A stretch of DNA of 13,798 nt, from positions 1-13,798 of the forward strand of contig JBAYVN010000065.1 in assembly GCA_041674525.1 (NCBI GenBank), given 5' to 3'. Each line of letters starts with the position of its first letter. The first letter of the stretch is position 1. Shown piece by piece: positions 13,508 to 13,798 of this stretch. The position numbers were made by a program, and so were the translations under genes. The notes beneath the pieces are model-generated. The model searched no databases, was not told the DNA's origin, and saw only the letters and a program-made list of their open reading frames with translations. The DNA is from SHYQ01 sp041674525 (GTDB lineage Bacteria; Chloroflexota; Dehalococcoidia; UBA2979).

Positions 13508-13798
13508 AGCGGCAGCTTGTCGTCGCAGCCTTGGTCGCTCTTACGATCAGTGGCTGCGGCGACCGCCCCGCAGACAGCGCAGACCGCGCGAGCATTGGAA
13601 TCCACTACTCGCGCTTCGAGCCCGGGCTCATCTCTGCGCGCGCTGGACGGCCACTTACGATCACGTTGCGGAACACGGACCCGATCGAGCACGAGTGGAT
13701 CGTGGGTACGGCTGCGGTTCATGAACGACATCGGACGGGCACCGAGCCGCACCACGATCAGATCCCGACCGAGGTCACGGTCCCGCCATACTCGGAGC
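13504..13798 (+). CDS. Cupredoxin-like lipoprotein (3' end missing)
   Basis: 98 codons are seen before the window ends. The GTG at 13504 overlaps the preceding stop (GTGA). Residues 1-18 form a lipoprotein signal, VKRQLVVAALVALTISGC, with acceptor Cys18. The mature part has a beta pattern typical of cupredoxin-like proteins: IHYSRFEPGLISARAGRPLTITLRNTDPIEHEWIVG. The NTDxxxHEW step is where blue-copper-type domains place their first His ligand (H63 here). A His-rich stretch follows (AVHERHRTGTEPHH, 71-84). The second half, with the Cys/His/Met ligands that would show copper binding, is outside the window, so metal binding cannot be judged. Export to the outer face of the membrane is clear; the partner is probably the DUF2330 protein. 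Confidence 0.75.
   Translation, partial: MKRQLVVAALVALTISGCGDRPADSADRASIGIHYSRFEPGLISARAGRPLTITLRNTDPIEHEWIVGTAAVHERHRTGTEPHHDQIPTEVTVPPYSE

Overview
The window is a GC-rich bacterial segment with tightly packed genes on both strands. It has no rRNA, tRNA, CRISPR array or recognisable insertion sequence. Long Thr/Pro/Ser linkers in secreted proteins, putative-Ig repeat proteins, a DUF2330 protein beside a cupredoxin-like lipoprotein, and an alpha-2-macroglobulin remnant fit Chloroflexota (a Dehalococcoidia-like lineage is my guess). This assignment is an inference from protein style, not from a marker gene.

Layout: (1) 2-550, plus strand: the 3' end of a secreted Ig-like protein closing with an SPGYWK-type domain. 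It converges on (2) 733-2274, minus strand: a secreted protein of five tandem putative-Ig units. Two strong hairpins lie between them. (3) 2763-3566, plus strand: a lipoprotein of unknown function. (4) 3714-8390, minus strand: a compact three-gene cluster made of a small CxxC membrane protein, an 1162-residue multidomain protein, and a 290-residue protein whose start codon overlaps the preceding stop. (5) 8521-9115: a frameshifted fragment of an alpha-2-macroglobulin gene. (6) 9197-10312, minus strand: a lactonase-type beta-propeller, and 10474-11808, minus strand: an MFS transporter. (7) 11809-12346: a regulatory-looking gap with a 15-bp tandem repeat inside a hairpin. (8) 12347-13507, plus strand: a membrane-anchored DUF2330 protein, translationally coupled to a cupredoxin-like lipoprotein that runs off the window.

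The most interesting system is region 4. The last ~300 residues of the large protein carry the spaced catalytic signature of the EF/CyaA/ExoY (class II) nucleotidyl cyclase toxins: Arg, then Lys 17 residues later, then Lys 7 further on, then a D-x-D motif about 119 residues on, then a Q-H-G motif. A pretoxin-TG-like segment precedes it. The stretch that in EF and CyaA holds the activator-binding switch is almost absent. The overlapping downstream gene is in the position of an immunity gene. I read this as a candidate polymorphic toxin/immunity pair built on a cyclase, with an unusual membrane-anchored N-terminus and a membrane partner that also carries a CxxC motif. A membrane-bound signalling cyclase is the main alternative.
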